In this document: positions 52,456 to 60,239 of the stretch, piece by piece
Layout of the letters: every line of letters begins with the position of its first letter
How positions within the stretch are numbered: position 1 is the stretch's first letter
NCBI GenBank assembly: GCA_963677085.2
Contig: CAXXFH010000004.1
Span: forward strand, 2,480,001 to 2,544,000
Reading direction: 5' to 3'
Source: G963677085 sp963677085
Lineage (GTDB): Bacteria > Planctomycetota > Planctomycetia > Pirellulales > Thermoguttaceae
Length of the DNA stretch: 64,000 bases
The notes under the pieces: generated by a model
Seen by the model: only the letters and a program-made list of their open reading frames with translations
Told to the model about the DNA's origin: nothing
Databases searched by the model: none
Made by a program: the position numbers and the translations under genes

Positions 52456-54321
52456 TCAGCAACCCGGCGCACAGGCCGTGCGACAGCAAGCCCGCGGCCG
52501 GCAGCAGCTCCGGCATTTCCGCACGGGAACCTGAATCGTCTGCGGAATTCTGTGGCATACGCGTACTTCGATTTCCTTCTCCACCTGGCACGGCACCATT
52601 ACCGTGTACTGCACCACCTTCTCCTCAGGCACGCAATTGTAAACGGTGTAGGTCCGCGTCTTCGTGCGGGTTTCCGGCACACACACCGTGTAGTTCACTT
52701 CGCGGCTGCGTTGCTCTTGCACATACTTGCAGCGTTTCACCGTCGTCGTGCGGGTTTCCGGCACGCACACCGTGTAGCACACCTCGCGGCTGCGTTGCTC
52801 TTGCTCGTACCGGCAACGTTTTACCGTCCTGGTACGAGTTTCCGGCACGCACACCGTGTAGCACACTTCGCGGCTGCGTTGCTCTTGCTCGTACCGGCAA
52901 CGTTTCACCGTCGTCGTGCGGGTTTCCGGCACGCACACCGTGTAGTTCACCTCGCGGCTTCGCTGCTCTTGCTCGTACTTGCAGCGTTTTACCGTCCTGG
53001 TACGAGTTTCCGGCACGCACACCGTGTAGCACACCTCGCGGCTGCGTTGCTCTTGCTCGTACTTGCAGCGTTTTACCGTCCTGGTACGAGTCTCCGGCAC
53101 GCACACCGTGTAGCACACCTCGCGGCTTCGCTGCTCTTGCTCGTACTTGCAACGTTTTACCGTCCTGGTGCGGGTTTCAGGCCGGCAGACCGTAACCGTG
53201 TAGTCGTAGGGTTCCTCGAAGGCTTCGAACTTCATCACCGTGCAAGAGATCTCTTCCTGGACGATGTTCGGCACCCAGACGCTGCGTGTACAAGTTCTCG
53301 TGCAGGGTTCGCAGCAAGCAGGCTCACAGCAGGCCGGCTCGCATGTGCCACAACCACCGCACGCCCGACCGCAGCGCCGCACGCCACAGCAACGTCGGGA
53401 GCAAACCGGAACCTCATAGCACTGTTCTTCCCAGTGTCCTCGATCGCGACAAACGGTGCGGGTTACCTCGGTGGGCACGCGACGACACACGCGGCGCGTC
53501 CCCTGGCGGGTTTCCTGGGTGGGAACCATCACTGTGTAGTCGCACTGCTCCTCGTACCACACTGGCTTGCAGACCGTGTAGTTAATGGTCTTGGTACGCG
53601 TCTCGGGCACCATCACCGTGTAAGGATGCTCCTCCTCGTACCAGACGGGCTTGCAGACCGTGTAGTTGATGGTCTTGGTACGCGTCTCGGGCACCATCAC
53701 CGTGTAAGGATGCTCCTCCTCGTACCAGACGGGCTTGCAGACCGTGTAGTTGATGGTCTTGGTGCGCGTCTCGGGCACCATCACCGTGTACTGGCGCTCC
53801 TCCTCGTACCAGACCGGCTTGCAGACCGTGTAGTTGACGGTCTTGGTGCGTGTCTCGGGTACCATCACCGTGTACTGGCGCTCCTCCTCGTACCAGACCG
53901 GCTTGCAGACCGTGTAGTTGACCGTCTTAGTGCGTGTCTCGGGCACCATCACCGTGTACTGGCGCTCCTCCTCGTACCAGACCGGCTTGCAGACCGTGTA
54001 GTTGATGGTCTTGGTGCGTGTCTCGGGCACCATCACGGTGTACTGACATTCCACCGTCTTGGTCTCCGGCACCCGCTTGTACACGGTAATCGTTTTCTCA
54101 CGGGTTTCGGGGCGGCACTCCGTGCAGGTGATCGTGCGAGTTTCGGTCACCCATTGCGGAACATAGATCGTTCGTTCCACATAACATGGTTCTTCGCAAC
54201 AACTGGTCACGGCGCACCCCCCGCCACAGGTGCCGCAACAGTTGCCCGCGTACGCCATTGAGCATGTGGCCAACAGCACGGCCACGACAGGTAAAAATTT
54301 CCCTAAATACCGAATCATCAT
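52456..54321 (-). CDS. YTV-repeat, Cys-rich exported protein
   Basis: A 621-residue protein of the planctomycete YTV-domain type (Pfam YTV family). A signal peptide is followed by Cys clusters (CCGTCGGGC, CCEEPC). The first array has six 28-residue units such as YTVMVPETRTKTVNYTVCKP ending WYEEE. A Cys/Gly-rich middle holds many CC pairs. The second array has six 28-residue units of the type YTVCVPETRTRTVKRCKYEQ ending RSREV. A Cys-rich tail follows. It probably forms a disulfide-linked surface or cell-wall layer (inference from family). ATG at 54321 with AGGGAGG upstream. Confidence 0.93.
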   Translation of the reverse strand: MMIRYLGKFLPVVAVLLATCSMAYAGNCCGTCGGGCAVTSCCEEPCYVERTIYVPQWVTETRTITCTECRPETREKTITVYKRVPETKTVECQYTVMVPETRTKTINYTVCKPVWYEEERQYTVMVPETRTKTVNYTVCKPVWYEEERQYTVMVPETRTKTVNYTVCKPVWYEEERQYTVMVPETRTKTINYTVCKPVWYEEEHPYTVMVPETRTKTINYTVCKPVWYEEEHPYTVMVPETRTKTINYTVCKPVWYEEQCDYTVMVPTQETRQGTRRVCRRVPTEVTRTVCRDRGHWEEQCYEVPVCSRRCCGVRRCGRACGGCGTCEPACCEPACCEPCTRTCTRSVWVPNIVQEEISCTVMKFEAFEEPYDYTVTVCRPETRTRTVKRCKYEQEQRSREVCYTVCVPETRTRTVKRCKYEQEQRSREVCYTVCVPETRTRTVKRCKYEQEQRSREVNYTVCVPETRTTTVKRCRYEQEQRSREVCYTVCVPETRTRTVKRCRYEQEQRSREVCYTVCVPETRTTTVKRCKYVQEQRSREVNYTVCVPETRTKTRTYTVYNCVPEEKVVQYTVMVPCQVEKEIEVRVCHRIPQTIQVPVRKCRSCCRPRACCRTACAPGC

Positions 54322-54730
54322 ACAGCCCTCCCTGAGTCAAACTAGGACGAAACAGAATGCGTGCAAAGTGTAAAGATCCTAGATGGCGCGGGCACTCAGT
54401 CAAGAATGTGGACTTCAGAACACCGCGGAACGGAAGTGGCTAACCGGTGCTGTACGGCAAGATGATGAGAAGGTTTCGTGGAAGGCCACGGCTTCCTGCG
54501 GAGTGACCACACACGCCGATAGCTTCGCCCATTACGAGCATTACGCAGTTTCACACTATTGGGGTCAATGTCCCTTTGGTTTCGTGTGGGGTGTGGAACC
54601 CTGCAAATCGTCTGGGGCTTACCGGACACTTTGGTTCCTGGCTCTCGCCCGAGAAATCTTACTGACAAGGTGATCTTCCATTGCGGTAACGGCACAAACA
54701 GCAGATAGCACTGAAATTAGTGAAGTTTTC

Positions 54731-54765
54731 GCAAAAAACACGTGACACAGGGCGGTGTTTTTTGC
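54731..54765. other. Perfect 11-bp AT-rich hairpin
   Basis: GCAAAAAACAC (54731-54741) pairs with GTGTTTTTTGC (54755-54765) around a 13-base loop. It may act as a terminator for a short transcript in either direction, or be a small repeat end. Confidence 0.5.
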
Positions 54766-54950
54766 ATCTCGACGTGGTACAAAACATCACTACGGCAGTC
54801 ACCAAATGATCGCCTCGAAGGTAGACGACCGATCCAACAAACGACGATGCCCGAGACACGAGAACCTTCGGCTGTTTTTGTCTGTCTCAGTTTGTGAGAA
54901 GAGCCCTGTATTACAGACCAGAGGGAGTTTGTTTTCTCGCAAACTTTGTA

Positions 54951-55020
54951 AGTCACCAGCGGGAGCGGGTTCCTGCTTCGGTGCGGTAGCACCGGTTTGG
55001 TTGGCGGCTCTGCTGCCCTT
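54951..55020 (+). repeat. Family C repeat, copy C4
   Basis: GTCACCAGCGGGAGCGGGTT, then CTGCTTCGGTGCGGTAGCAC and CGGTTTGGTTGGCGGC. It is near identical to the copy at 31648-31717. A preceding hairpin, AGTTTG/CAAACT, matches the position of the hairpin before the copy at 1297. Confidence 0.8.
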
Positions 55021-55385
55021 TTGCGGCGCATTGTCGAATCGCAACAATTCTCATCGAATATTCACAAAACGATAGCGAATAGGCTGGTAGTGATACCTGC
55101 CTGGGACGTGGAGGGAGAACGGTGACCGGGGAGAAGGAAAAGACCGAAAAAACATGGGCTTTTGGCGAGTCTCGGGCAGCGGCGTCTGCTGCCCGACAAG
55201 CCCCACCCCCTCTCCCGGTGCCCCTTGCGGGAACAGCCGTTAAAGTCGAGACTGTAATTTGACGCTTTTCGTGAAATCCTGTCTTGCCAAAGGTGATCTG
55301 GGGCAACAGGTGCCTGCCGCGAATCGTGGGTATAACAATTGCCCCACTCACTTCGGCAGTTCAGGACTCATCCGGGGAAGGGACC

Positions 55386-56018
55386 ATGAGTCGACTGAGC
55401 GATGCGTATGTTCGTGAAATGCCCAACTGGGACCTAATCTATCGCCAGGGGCTACCGCCCTGGGAATCCGGCAGACCGGCGACCGAATTGGTCCGTGTCG
55501 TCGAAGAAGGTCTCATTGAACCTTGCCGAACGTTGGAGTTGGGCTGCGGCACGGGGGCCGACGCCATCTATCTGGCCCAACAAGGGTTTGAAGTAACCGC
55601 CGTCGACTCTTCGCCCACCGCACTGGAGCGTGCCCGAGCACGTGCCGAACAGGAAGACGCCCTGGCGAATCTGGTCCTGGGCGACGTCTTTGAGTTTGCC
55701 CCGACGGCCGGGAGTTTCGATTTGGTGTACGACGCCGGATTCTACCACTTCATTCGGGACTACGACCTGGAAGCCTACTTGGACTTGCTTTGGCGCGTAA
55801 CCGAGCCGGGAGCGTTGTATCTGACGTTGGCCGGCAGCACGCGAGAACGTGCCAAGGGAGGGCCGCCCCAGGTTTCTCGTCAACAAGTGCGTGACGAGTT
55901 GGGACGCCTGTTCGACTTCATCCACGTTCGGCCATTCAAATTCGAAAGCCCGATCCGACCGCAGGGCTTCTGGGGATGGTCGTGTTTGACAAAACGGCCG
56001 AACATTGCCGTCTATTGA
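55386..56018 (+). CDS. SAM-dependent methyltransferase (TPMT/TehB-like)
   Basis: A 210-residue cytoplasmic class I methyltransferase. Motif I is TLELGCGTGADAIYLA (49-64), then FEVTAVDSSPTALERARA (68-85), motif II DLVYDAGFYHFI and a later PGALYLTLAGS. The N-terminus WDLIYRQGLPPWESGRPATE is typical of thiopurine-methyltransferase/TehB-like proteins, which methylate thiols, selenite or tellurite. The substrate is not provable. ATG at 55386 with GAAGGGA upstream. A family D repeat begins right after the stop codon. Confidence 0.85.
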   Translation: MSRLSDAYVREMPNWDLIYRQGLPPWESGRPATELVRVVEEGLIEPCRTLELGCGTGADAIYLAQQGFEVTAVDSSPTALERARARAEQEDALANLVLGDVFEFAPTAGSFDLVYDAGFYHFIRDYDLEAYLDLLWRVTEPGALYLTLAGSTRERAKGGPPQVSRQQVRDELGRLFDFIHVRPFKFESPIRPQGFWGWSCLTKRPNIAVY

Positions 56019-56118
56019 CGCTTGCCTAGCTAACGAGCGGAAGGCGACCAACGGGAGCCTGGGGTTCCAGGCGTTCGGCTTTCCGAAGAGGATCATTTAC
56101 AATGCAAGCATCAATAAA
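56019..56118 (+). repeat. Family D repeat, copy D2
   Basis: It starts one base after the methyltransferase TGA stop and matches 7033-7128, including GCGACCAACGGGAGCCTGG, hairpin CCTGGGGTTCCAGG and ATCAATAAA. It abuts the family E copy E2 directly. Confidence 0.8.
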
Positions 56119-56219
56119 GACGGCCGAAAGACAACTTGCCGTGTTCAAAGCGGAAACCGGGACCGTTGCGAAGCACGGCCCGGCAAGCCGGCAAGTTATT
56201 TATCGGTCTGCCCGAAACA
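56117..56219. repeat. Family E repeat, copy E2
   Basis: Reverse orientation relative to E1. AACTTGCCG at the left pairs with CGGCAAGTT at the right; CACGGCCC is inside. It lies 173 bp upstream of the lipoprotein gene, with a family C copy in between. Confidence 0.8.
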
Positions 56220-56317
56220 TTGCAGTCGGAAACGGGACGTGCTATCGTGATGGCGTGGGTGAGTAGCATGAACCCGCCAGGCAGAGTTCGGTAACGAGTG
56301 TCAAGTCGCGTGTACTC

Positions 56318-56380
56318 CTGGTAGCGGGTTCTTGGTAAGGGTGCGGTAGCACCGGTCTGGTTGGCGGCCTTGCCGCCTGG
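56318..56380 (+). repeat. Family C repeat, copy C5
   Basis: TGGTAGCGGGTTCTTGG, then GGTGCGGTAGCACC and TGGTTGGCGGCCTTGCCGCC. It ends directly at GGGGAG, which then serves as the ribosome site for the lipoprotein ATG at 56392. Confidence 0.8.
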
Positions 56381-56391
56381 GGAGAATATCT

Positions 56392-56802
56392 ATGCGTATC
56401 CTTCAGTGGAATTGTGCTTTGTTGACTGCGGCGTTGCTGGTATCCGGATGTGGAGGGCCGTCGGCCGAGGAGTCGAACACCCCGGCAGTCAGCGAGCCCT
56501 CGGGCGAGGCGGCACCGGCACCGACTTCTGAGCAGCCGAGCGACGAAGCGGCAATGGCTGCTGAACCCGCCGAGGAAGCCGTCGAGACACCGGCGCCGTT
56601 GCCGTCGACCGATTTGCAGGCCGAACCAAAAGCCGAGGCGTCGCAAGAACCAGCAGCTCCGGCTACCTCATCCGGCGATGGCAGCAAGGTGGGGCGTGCC
56701 CTGGGCCGAGCCCTGATGAAGGGTTTTGCAGTCGGGGGAAGTGGCAATGACAACGCTGGAAATGACAACGGCGATGACAAACCGGCGCCTGCTTTTCCGT
56801 AA
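56392..56802 (+). CDS. Small acidic lipoprotein, unknown
   Basis: A 136-residue lipoprotein: signal peptide MRILQWNCALLTAALLVSGC with lipobox VSGC (Cys20). Then come a low-complexity Ala/Glu/Pro region to about residue 95 and a short conserved-looking helix GSKVGRALGRALMKGFAVGG. The C-terminus is NDN-rich. No enzyme domain. The ribosome site GGGGAG (56380-56385) lies at the border of repeat C5. It is convergent with the YdjY-type lipoprotein, with a family B hairpin between them. Confidence 0.7.
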   Translation: MRILQWNCALLTAALLVSGCGGPSAEESNTPAVSEPSGEAAPAPTSEQPSDEAAMAAEPAEEAVETPAPLPSTDLQAEPKAEASQEPAAPATSSGDGSKVGRALGRALMKGFAVGGSGNDNAGNDNGDDKPAPAFP

Positions 56803-56826
56803 GCTGCGCGTTTCCATATAACACGG

Positions 56827-56858
56827 GTGCCATGTCCACGTTTTCGTGGGCATGGCAC
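56827..56858. repeat. Family B REP-like hairpin, copy B5
   Basis: GTGCCATGTCCACG pairs with CGTGGGCATGGCAC around TTTT, with one G-T pair. It lies between the convergent ends of two lipoprotein genes and can act as a two-way terminator. Confidence 0.75.
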
Positions 56859-56885
56859 GTGATCGGTCTTCCCTGATTGGCCGCG

Positions 56886-57908
56886 TTATTGCTGGTCGCC
56901 CATCGTCAGGTTGACCTTGGGCTTGAGGATCAGCGTCACGGGCGTTCCAAGTGCCGGAATCTCCGGCGTGTTGGCCTTAAACAACAGGGCGTCGTTGGCG
57001 CTGCTGCTGGAAATGGGCAGATCGAGCATGGCGGTCGAGAAGTTCGACACGCAGATGAAGTCGCCCCCCTCGGCCTGGTAGATTTTCTCGCCCGTCGTTT
57101 CATCGACCCAGAAGTAACTTCCGCCGAAGACCCAAGGCGACGTCATCGGCTTGTTGGTCTTGTTGTCGATGATCCACTGTTGAGCGGGAACCGTAATGAT
57201 TTTGCCGCTTGGGTCCTTGTAGGCCACGCTCACTTCAATCTCGGTGCCGGTGGCCGGTTCGTATTTGGGCGCGAATTTCACGGGATTGCCGGCTACGGCC
57301 CCAGATGCCAACAACCCGGCATGAATGGTAATCGCCTTCGCGTCGCAGGTGATCACCGCTTCGTGTTCTTTGGTGTCTTTCAAACAGGCGAACAGTTCCA
57401 GCGGCACGTCTCGCGCACAGACCTGCCCTTGGACCACCACCTGCTTGTTTTGCCGGTCGAGCCAGACGGGTTTCTCGGGGTCAAGCTTCTGGAGCTGATC
57501 GGCATTGTCGACCAAGGGAGGCCCCAGATCGACCGGTTTCTCCATCTCCACGACATCGGTTGGCTCCGCCGACGGCAGCAGGGCCGGTTCAGTCCCCTCC
57601 GACTCCATGGCTGGCTCCGTTTCCCCACTTGTAGTCGGTTCCGGCTGTTTCGCGGGCTGGGGCTCCGGTGTGAGGGCGGGTTCCGGTTCGGGTTCCTCGG
57701 CCACCGGCGGTTGGGCTTCCGGCTCAGTCGGCGGCTGCTCGGCCGCGTCGTCTACCGGCGTCTCGGTTTCCGTGGCGACCGCATCCTCGGCCGGCGGCTT
57801 CGATTCTTCCGCAGGCTGACACCCGAACACCAGCACCGCGATGGCAAGCATCGCAACCACTCCCCGAGCGGTATTCCGGCTGGTATTCCTGCTGGCTGAC
57901 AGTTTCAT
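56886..57908 (-). CDS. YdjY-domain lipoprotein
   Basis: A 340-residue lipoprotein. The signal peptide has lipobox VFGC (Cys30). A Glu/Pro-rich linker follows to about residue 130, then a YdjY-type domain: VVQGQVCARDVPLELFACLK, KEHEAVITC, IHAGLLASGAVAGNPVKF, WVFGGSYFW and GDFICVSNFSTAMLDLPI. This domain is common in planctomycete exported proteins; its role is unknown. ATG at 57908 with GGTCAGTG upstream; longer frames upstream run into repeat DNA. Family E copy E3 lies 60 bp upstream. Confidence 0.8.
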   Translation of the reverse strand: MKLSASRNTSRNTARGVVAMLAIAVLVFGCQPAEESKPPAEDAVATETETPVDDAAEQPPTEPEAQPPVAEEPEPEPALTPEPQPAKQPEPTTSGETEPAMESEGTEPALLPSAEPTDVVEMEKPVDLGPPLVDNADQLQKLDPEKPVWLDRQNKQVVVQGQVCARDVPLELFACLKDTKEHEAVITCDAKAITIHAGLLASGAVAGNPVKFAPKYEPATGTEIEVSVAYKDPSGKIITVPAQQWIIDNKTNKPMTSPWVFGGSYFWVDETTGEKIYQAEGGDFICVSNFSTAMLDLPISSSSANDALLFKANTPEIPALGTPVTLILKPKVNLTMGDQQ

Positions 57909-57967
57909 GATCACTGACCTTTCCGTAAAATGGTCGGGAAACGATTCATGGCCCAAGCTCTTCGAAC

Positions 57968-58065
57968 GGGCCGAAAAGCAACGTACCGTTTTCCAAGGCG
58001 AAACCCGAGGGCCGTTGCAAAGCACGGCCCGGCGAATCGGCAAACTGCTCGTCGGTCGATCCTTA
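57968..58065. repeat. Family E repeat, copy E3
   Basis: GGGCCGAAAAGCAACG, then CGAAACCCGAGGGCCGTTGC and CACGGCCCGG with GTCGATCCTTAT. It is reverse in orientation to E1 and E4 on this strand, and its outer arms are more diverged (ACGTACCG against CGGCAAAC). It ends 60 bp before the YdjY lipoprotein start. Confidence 0.75.
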
Positions 58066-58212
58066 TAAGGTAAGATACCGCGTTGCCGACAGCTTGTACA
58101 ATACCCGAACTGCTCGCCTGCGAGAAGCACTGCGGATAGATAATAGTACTCCTAGACCAATGCCGCCCGGTGCCCTTCGGGCTTTTTCACGCGAAGGAAG
58201 GAAGCTTCTTTG

Positions 58213-60057
58213 ATGACTCGAAAACACACTCCTGGGGACACTCCCACCGCTGCTGGTAGCCGGGCGCTGAATAGTCGCACGGGAGTCCTCTGGCACAAAT
58301 CGGCCCCGACGGCAGTCCGAAAAAAATCGGTAGCCGGAGAGCTGGACGCGGCATGGTCGGCATGGCAGGAACATCTGGCCACCCGAAAACACCCGGTCGA
58401 TGTCGTTGGTCTCATGCCGGGCGAAAGCCGTGCCATGGGCTGGGCCCTGCCGGTATCACTTGCCACGCCCCCGCAACCCGACTGGCTCGCCCAGGCTGTC
58501 ACCGCGTCTGCGCCCGATGTCGCCTTGGAAAAATCGCTGCTCGAATGGTTGGCCGAAGCGGCCGGCAATAGCGCGAGTGTGCAGCACGCCCACGAATTGC
58601 TCGCGTGCAGCCAAGCCATGCCGTCGTTGGGCCAGGTTCTCTCGGCCGAAGTGTGGTGGACCCTTCTCGATCACCTATTGGCCACGATCCACGAGACCGA
58701 GACCTTGGATCTCACGTCGGCGTTCTGCAACGGCGAACCGCTGGCCCACCAACTCGTGGCCGGCGAGTTGGCCCTTACGCTGGCGTATCTCCTGCCGGAG
58801 GTGGCCGCATGCCATGAGCTGAAAAGCACCGCCACGAAGGCCTTGTCGCGGGGAGTTGCCGATCTACTCGATGGCGAAGGATTGCCGCATGCCCGAAACT
58901 TCAGCCTCGTCCGTCCGCTGCTGGCCTGTTGGACTCGCTGCCTGTTGATCGGCGACGCCATGGACGCCAAGGTCCTGACACGAACGGCTCGGCAACAATA
59001 CGAGTGGCTCGTACGCCAGTCGTTCCGTCTTACCCGACCCGACGGCACCCAGGTGTTTTCGGAAGATGCCACGGCGACGTTGCCATCGCTGTTTATCGAA
59101 ACGGCTCTCGATCTTGGCGGCGACGAGGGTGACCGCACGATTGCCGAACAACTGTTTTCGACCAACAAGAAGGCCAAAGGAAAGTCGTCGAAGGCCAAGC
59201 ACGGTTTGGCCGACTTGCCCGAGGCAGCGATCAACGCCGAATGGGCTGCCGCCGCCGTGTTGCGGCGCGACTGGTCGCGGACCGGCCAACGTCTGACGGT
59301 AGCCTACCCCGATCAGGTTGTGATGATGGAGTTGAGCTGTGGCCGCGACGTGGTCTTTTCCGGTCCTTGGCAACTCGAACTTTCGCTAGACGGAGAACTT
59401 GTGCCCCCGGAAACGGAATGGGAACAGGTTTGTTGGGTTTCCGACGAGGACGTCGACTATCTGGAACTGGAAATGTCCTTTGTCGGCGGGATTCGCGTGC
59501 AGCGTCAGATGGTCCTCGCCCACGAAGACCGCTTCCTGCTGCTGGCCGATGCCGTGCTCGGCTCACGATCGGGTAAGTTGGAGTATCGCAGCGGATTGCC
59601 GCTTTGGCCCGGGGTCGACTTCACCGGCGACGAGCAAAGTCGCGAGGGAGTTCTCGTGGGCAGCAAACGTCGAGGGCTGGTGATGCCCTTGGCCCTGCCG
59701 GAGTGGCGCGCGGACAAAAGTTCCGGCGAGTTGGCCCTGCGCGACGGTGTTCTACAACTGCGGCAGTCGCACGAAGGCCACCACCTGTACGCTCCGTTGT
59801 TCATCGACCTCGACCGCCACCGTTTCTCTAAGCGGCTGACTTGGCGCCAATTGACCGTGGCCGAGCAACTCCAGATTGTGTCGCCGGAGGTGGCGGCCGG
59901 CTACCGTGTGGCGGTGGGCAACGAGCAATGGCTGATTTACCGCTCGTTGGCCCACAAGGCCAACCGAACGCTGCTGGGTCACAACCTGGCCACCGAAGCC
60001 CTGATCGCCCGCTTCGACAAGGCCGGAGAGATCGAGCCGTTGATGGAGGTGGAGTAG
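58213..60057 (+). CDS. Large conserved-looking protein of unknown function
   Basis: A 614-residue protein with no signal peptide and no membrane helix. The first 320 residues are helical (repeated short helices as in alpha/alpha toroids). The later part, from about residue 330, is beta-rich (VVMMELSCGRDVVFSGPWQL, LLLADAVLGSRSGKLEYRS). This arrangement, with an alpha-toroid followed by a beta-sandwich, recalls heparinase II/III-like proteins, but I see no catalytic motif. The start is ATG at 58213, just after an in-frame TTG, with GGAAGGA upstream. Not named. Confidence 0.65.
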   Translation: MTRKHTPGDTPTAAGSRALNSRTGVLWHKSAPTAVRKKSVAGELDAAWSAWQEHLATRKHPVDVVGLMPGESRAMGWALPVSLATPPQPDWLAQAVTASAPDVALEKSLLEWLAEAAGNSASVQHAHELLACSQAMPSLGQVLSAEVWWTLLDHLLATIHETETLDLTSAFCNGEPLAHQLVAGELALTLAYLLPEVAACHELKSTATKALSRGVADLLDGEGLPHARNFSLVRPLLACWTRCLLIGDAMDAKVLTRTARQQYEWLVRQSFRLTRPDGTQVFSEDATATLPSLFIETALDLGGDEGDRTIAEQLFSTNKKAKGKSSKAKHGLADLPEAAINAEWAAAAVLRRDWSRTGQRLTVAYPDQVVMMELSCGRDVVFSGPWQLELSLDGELVPPETEWEQVCWVSDEDVDYLELEMSFVGGIRVQRQMVLAHEDRFLLLADAVLGSRSGKLEYRSGLPLWPGVDFTGDEQSREGVLVGSKRRGLVMPLALPEWRADKSSGELALRDGVLQLRQSHEGHHLYAPLFIDLDRHRFSKRLTWRQLTVAEQLQIVSPEVAAGYRVAVGNEQWLIYRSLAHKANRTLLGHNLATEALIARFDKAGEIEPLMEVE

Positions 60058-60133
60058 AGATTTTTGATTTGGGATTGCCGATTTGAAAGTTGGGAGCCGG
60101 TTGCGGCTTCGCCTCACGGTCTTATCGACGCAA

Positions 60134-60165
60134 AAGGGGCCATGTCCGTATGAACATGGCCCCTT
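60134..60165. terminator. Bidirectional terminator between convergent genes
   Basis: AAGGGGCCATGT (60134-60145) pairs perfectly with ACATGGCCCCTT (60154-60165) around an 8-base loop. It lies between the unknown 614-residue gene and the TAT-exported oxidoreductase gene. Confidence 0.85.
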
Positions 60166-60239
60166 GAGTTTCGGTCGTCAGCCGTCAGCGGCAGTGGGCT
60201 CGCCTCTTCCGCTTTCGGCTTTCCACTTTCCGCTTTGCA

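Larger units (their letters stand above)
54322..55385. other. 1064-bp intergenic region, hairpins and a family C repeat
   Basis: Between the divergent YTV and methyltransferase genes. It contains a perfect A/T hairpin at 54731-54765, a smaller hairpin AGTTTG/CAAACT at 54926-54945, and family C copy C4 at 54951-55020. C-rich sequence of the CCCCTCTCCC type lies at 55200-55225. Open frames up to 97 codons (e.g. 54383-54673) lack ribosome sites and family resemblance. I see no gene here. Confidence 0.5.

Noticed and set aside
52650..54050. Regular direct repeats that might be a CRISPR array
   Set aside because: The 84-bp units have no unique spacers, are in frame, and encode YTV repeats.
52342..54261. 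A 639-codon plus-strand frame opposite the YTV gene, with repeated His/Arg-rich units
   Set aside because: It is the antisense of the 84-bp repeats, with no start signal. The YTV protein on the minus strand has a signal peptide and known domain.
54383..54673. A 97-codon plus-strand frame in the gap after the YTV gene
   Set aside because: Composition is not protein-like, and there is no ribosome site or domain.
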